Part shown: positions 61,472-64,000 of the stretch, piece after piece | How positions within the stretch are numbered: position 1 is the stretch's first letter | Layout of the letters: each line of letters begins with the position of its first letter | Assembly (NCBI RefSeq): GCF_002078875.1 | Contig: NC_034412.1 | Location: 78,482,041 to 78,546,040, forward strand | Direction: 5' to 3' | From: Numida meleagris | Lineage: Eukaryota > Chordata > Aves > Galliformes > Numididae | Length of the DNA stretch: 64,000 nt | The notes under the pieces: generated by a model | What the model saw: the letters and a program-made list of their open reading frames with translations, nothing else | Told to the model about the DNA's origin: nothing | Databases searched by the model: none | Program-made: the position numbers and the translations under genes

Positions 61472-61893
61472 GATTAGTTCAAAACTAATGATACCTGCTT
61501 ATTTCTATGGAAACTACAATAGAGATGAAGTGCAAAATAACACTGTTTTATAGAGCAAATTCTTAGCTACAAAACACTGTTTTTCAGTGTAATCACCACC
61601 ATTATCTATGTATTTTCACCAACAATGAAACAGAGCCTGCATGCTCGTAAAAGTCTGCATCAGTGGATGAATTAATTAAATTAATTAAATGACACATCTG
61701 TGTTTCATATGCACTTCCATGTCATACTCCATTTTGTCAGACTGCCCCTCTGCTGCCATCTGTTGCACAGCAACAAAATGTAACGGAATACAGGTGGGAA
61801 GCTTCAGCCTCTGCTCTCATGCCACCAATGTCTGCTTCTGGAGTTGTGGTCCAACATAATAAATATGAGGCATTACTTTTGGAGCAGCTCTCA
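61472..61893 (-). mobile_element. nonautonomous mariner-type element (-), internally deleted
   Basis: It lies between TA dinucleotides (61470-61471 and 61894-61895). The right end, GAGGCATTACTTTTGGAGCA, is the best-preserved inverted repeat of the family in the window. It is about 420 bp: compared with the 42471 copy, about 125-130 bp are missing at 61665-61695, where an AATTAATTAAATTAATTAAA run now sits. That removes the helix-turn-helix coding core as well. Confidence 0.87.
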
Positions 61894-61924
61894 TACATTC
61901 TTTCTTAAACTCTCAAGTTGTTAT

Positions 61925-62392
61925 TTTGGTTATTGCTGAATGATGGGTATGTGTGGGGGCTGGGCTGCTCAGTAGGGGAGAGCTGTTGCAATTATGGTGT
62001 GGTAACAGGGTGTGCAGGGGACTATGCAGGATAGGTAGCCTGGATTGCCCAAGGGGTTATCCCATACCACATAACATCATATTGAAAGCTACAAAGGGAG
62101 TTGACTGCAGGGCCAGCTGCTGCCTGCAAATTTGCTGGGCATTTTTTGGTAGGTGGTGAGATGTTACACTGTGTTGTGTGTATACATATATATATATATA
62201 TATATACACATATATATATATGAAGTTATTGCTATTTTTTTTTCTTTCTTTTCTTTTCAATCTTAGTAAATAGCTTTTATCTCAAAAGGAGTTCTGTTTT
62301 GTTTCCAGTTCTCTCCCCCATCCTACTTTTGGGGGGGAGGGGGGATGAACAAATGGCTGTGTGCTGCTTAGCTGCCTGCTCAGTTAAAGCAC
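61925..62392 (+). mobile_element. old ERVL-type LTR (+) with an expanded microsatellite
   Basis: Order of blocks as in avian ERVL-like LTRs: CCCAAGGGGTTATCCCATAC with ACCACATAACATCATATTGA, TTTGCTGGGCATTTTTTGGT with AGGTGGTGAGATGTTACACT, a T-rich stretch, GCTTTTATCTCAAAAGGAGT, CAGTTCTCTCCCCCATCCTA, a G-rich run and GGCTGTGTGCTGCTTAGCTG...CAGTTAAAGCACAA. The ends have decayed and no target duplication is visible. A (TA)n tract (62186-62224) sits in the middle. The last block matches the fragment at 39545-39592. The 5' limit is uncertain. Confidence 0.6.
62186..62224. repeat. (TA)n microsatellite
   Basis: Two TA runs separated by CACA, inside an old ERVL-type LTR. Probably length-variable. Confidence 0.92.
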
Positions 62393-64000
62393 AATACTTT
62401 GTTTTACGGGCTAGTAGGAACTAGTCCAAGAATCATGAAAAACTGAGTTTATTTCAAAATTTTAATAGGTGAATCTATCACATGAAACAAATAAACCTTG
62501 TTTAGACAGCAAATACTTTCAAATTAACATCAGTAACCAATGTGGATTAAGAAAAAAAGTAGCAATGACAGACAACAAACAGACAAATTAGCTTTTGAAA
62601 CAAGAGGCCCTTTTCTCAATGTTTTAATGGGCTTATGTGAACAGCATTTCTCTGTTCTGCTTGCTTATGCTGTGTACCATGTTATTTATAATTATCAAAA
62701 ACATTTCTTTTAGGTCAAAAGTGTGTTTGATTTGATACAAATAACTTAGAGACAAATTAGACAAAATGAACTTTGAAATTCATATCTCATTTCATTACAA
62801 CCTATCACTAATTGAAGGCCAAGTTGCATTATTTTTTGTTGCAGAAGTTATCTGTGAAAGCAGGAAAAATGTATGTTTTTTTTTTCTTTTTTTTTTTCCT
62901 TGCTTTTAAACATTTGGTTATCATTCTGTAGAACTTGCTATAATGTTTCATTTTAATGCACAGTCCTATGTTACAATGTTATACAACCAGTAAATAAATA
63001 CTTGGATGATGCTACAATTGCATGGTGCTATATGACAGTTTCAATGTCTGTTACAAAGCATACAGAAAACAGTGACATTCTAAGTCATTTCTTACCAACA
63101 TAGTTTTCTAGTTAGAGAGATTTCCTTCAAGATTTTTTTTTCTCTAAATTCTACTAAAATGTTATGTAACAGTATTAAGGGAAAAGTACAGTGTATTTAT
63201 TAAAAATTGTAAAGAGACAGAGGGAAAAAAAGACACAATAGGGAGAAAGCTGAAAAGGCTATATTTGGCTTTATTAAGAGAGATCTTTAACGGTGTAATT
63301 AATCAGAAATTAATTACTTGAAAGTCATGGCAAAGAGTTGTGGTGATTCTGCAGCAAAACTTCTCTTGCTCATAATTTTTGATAAGTAGATGACATTGTA
63401 GAGTGACACAGATTAGGAAATCTAGAAGACATTTTGCATAAAGTTTCCTTATCTTAGATTTTATGCATTTGGAGCAAGACCATGGTTTTAAACATACTTT
63501 TAAAATCTGAATTTCGTGCCTACCAAATACCCTAGCAAATACAACTACACGGCTTTTTCAATACTTTGGATTATGGAGTGCTGCCATGACTTCTATCCAT
63601 ATTTAAAGCCATAAAAGAAAAATTGTGTATACTGGATTTACATTTGATATTTAGTTTGAGATAAATGGCAAGCTGGTCCATATTTTTCTACCTTACCTTC
63701 CTTCTTTTCAAAATATCTGTTTCTAGTTGCATTTATCCTTCCCTATTGTTTTTTATTAGCAAATCAAAAATGTAATTGATTTTATGGTTTATTATTAAGG
63801 GACATTTAAATGCTATTTTTCTATATACTAATATCATGTTGTTCTTAAAATAGCTATTTTACTATTGAAATTATTTTTGTTTTTGACAAAAGAAAAACTC
63901 TAAGAATGATTTCAAACATTCATTAAAAAAAAGAGGGAATCAATCTTAATTCTTGGGAAAATAGGTATTAGTGCCTTTCCTATTAAAATGTAGAACTAAA
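62393..64000. other. no gene recognised
   Basis: AT-rich DNA with T runs at 62878-62899. Nothing else recognised to the window end. Confidence 0.6.

Noticed and set aside
1..64000. Search by eye for CRISPR arrays, tRNA or rRNA genes, operons or defence systems
   Set aside because: No regularly spaced direct repeats, tRNA cloverleaf boxes or bacterial-type gene clusters are visible. The sequence is vertebrate repeat-rich DNA.

Overview
The window looks like a gene-poor, AT-rich stretch of a bird genome, most likely a galliform such as chicken. The evidence is many 5'-truncated CR1 LINEs whose 3' ends carry the avian ATTCTATG-type tail, an internally deleted mariner family with chicken-type ends, and avian-type solo LTRs, with no Alu, B1 or L1 elements. 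One run of 225 N (53920-54144) marks a draft-assembly gap. I found no host protein-coding gene, rRNA, tRNA, CRISPR array or bacterial-type operon. The short open frames are chance frames or pieces of transposons, so this is intergenic or deep intronic DNA.

Layout. 1-560: possible 3' part of an LTR with a tandemly duplicated tRNA-Phe primer-binding-site-like motif, then an old CR1 piece. 3.3-8.2 kb: CR1 fragments, including a three-layer nest (CR1 broken by an opposite CR1 and by a mariner copy). 11.4 kb: second mariner copy. 17.5 and 30.0 kb: two solo LTRs of one family in opposite orientation. 18.7-20.2 kb: possible degraded LTR material. 22.6 kb: a well-preserved CpG-rich solo LTR with a 6-bp target duplication. 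26.9-27.7 kb: probable LTR with TATA and poly(A) signals. 30.6-41.1 kb: almost no recognisable repeats. 41-50.4 kb: ancient CR1 pieces, a mariner copy, an ERVL-like solo LTR and a cluster of CR1s. 53.7-55.8 kb: one mariner copy split into three by an ERVL-like LTR (which holds the assembly gap) and a 1-kb CR1 that keeps reverse-transcriptase motifs. 57-62.4 kb: two CR1s, another ERVL-like LTR, a fifth mariner copy and an old ERVL-type LTR with an expanded (TA)n.

Nothing here is a working multi-gene system. The most interesting observations are the duplicated primer-binding-site motif, the two nests that give relative insertion ages, the mariner family that keeps only its DNA-binding domain, the NRF1-like site in the 22.6-kb LTR, and a 44-bp exon-like segment at 20.6 kb. 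Family assignments rest on motif and structure recognition by eye, not on database searches.
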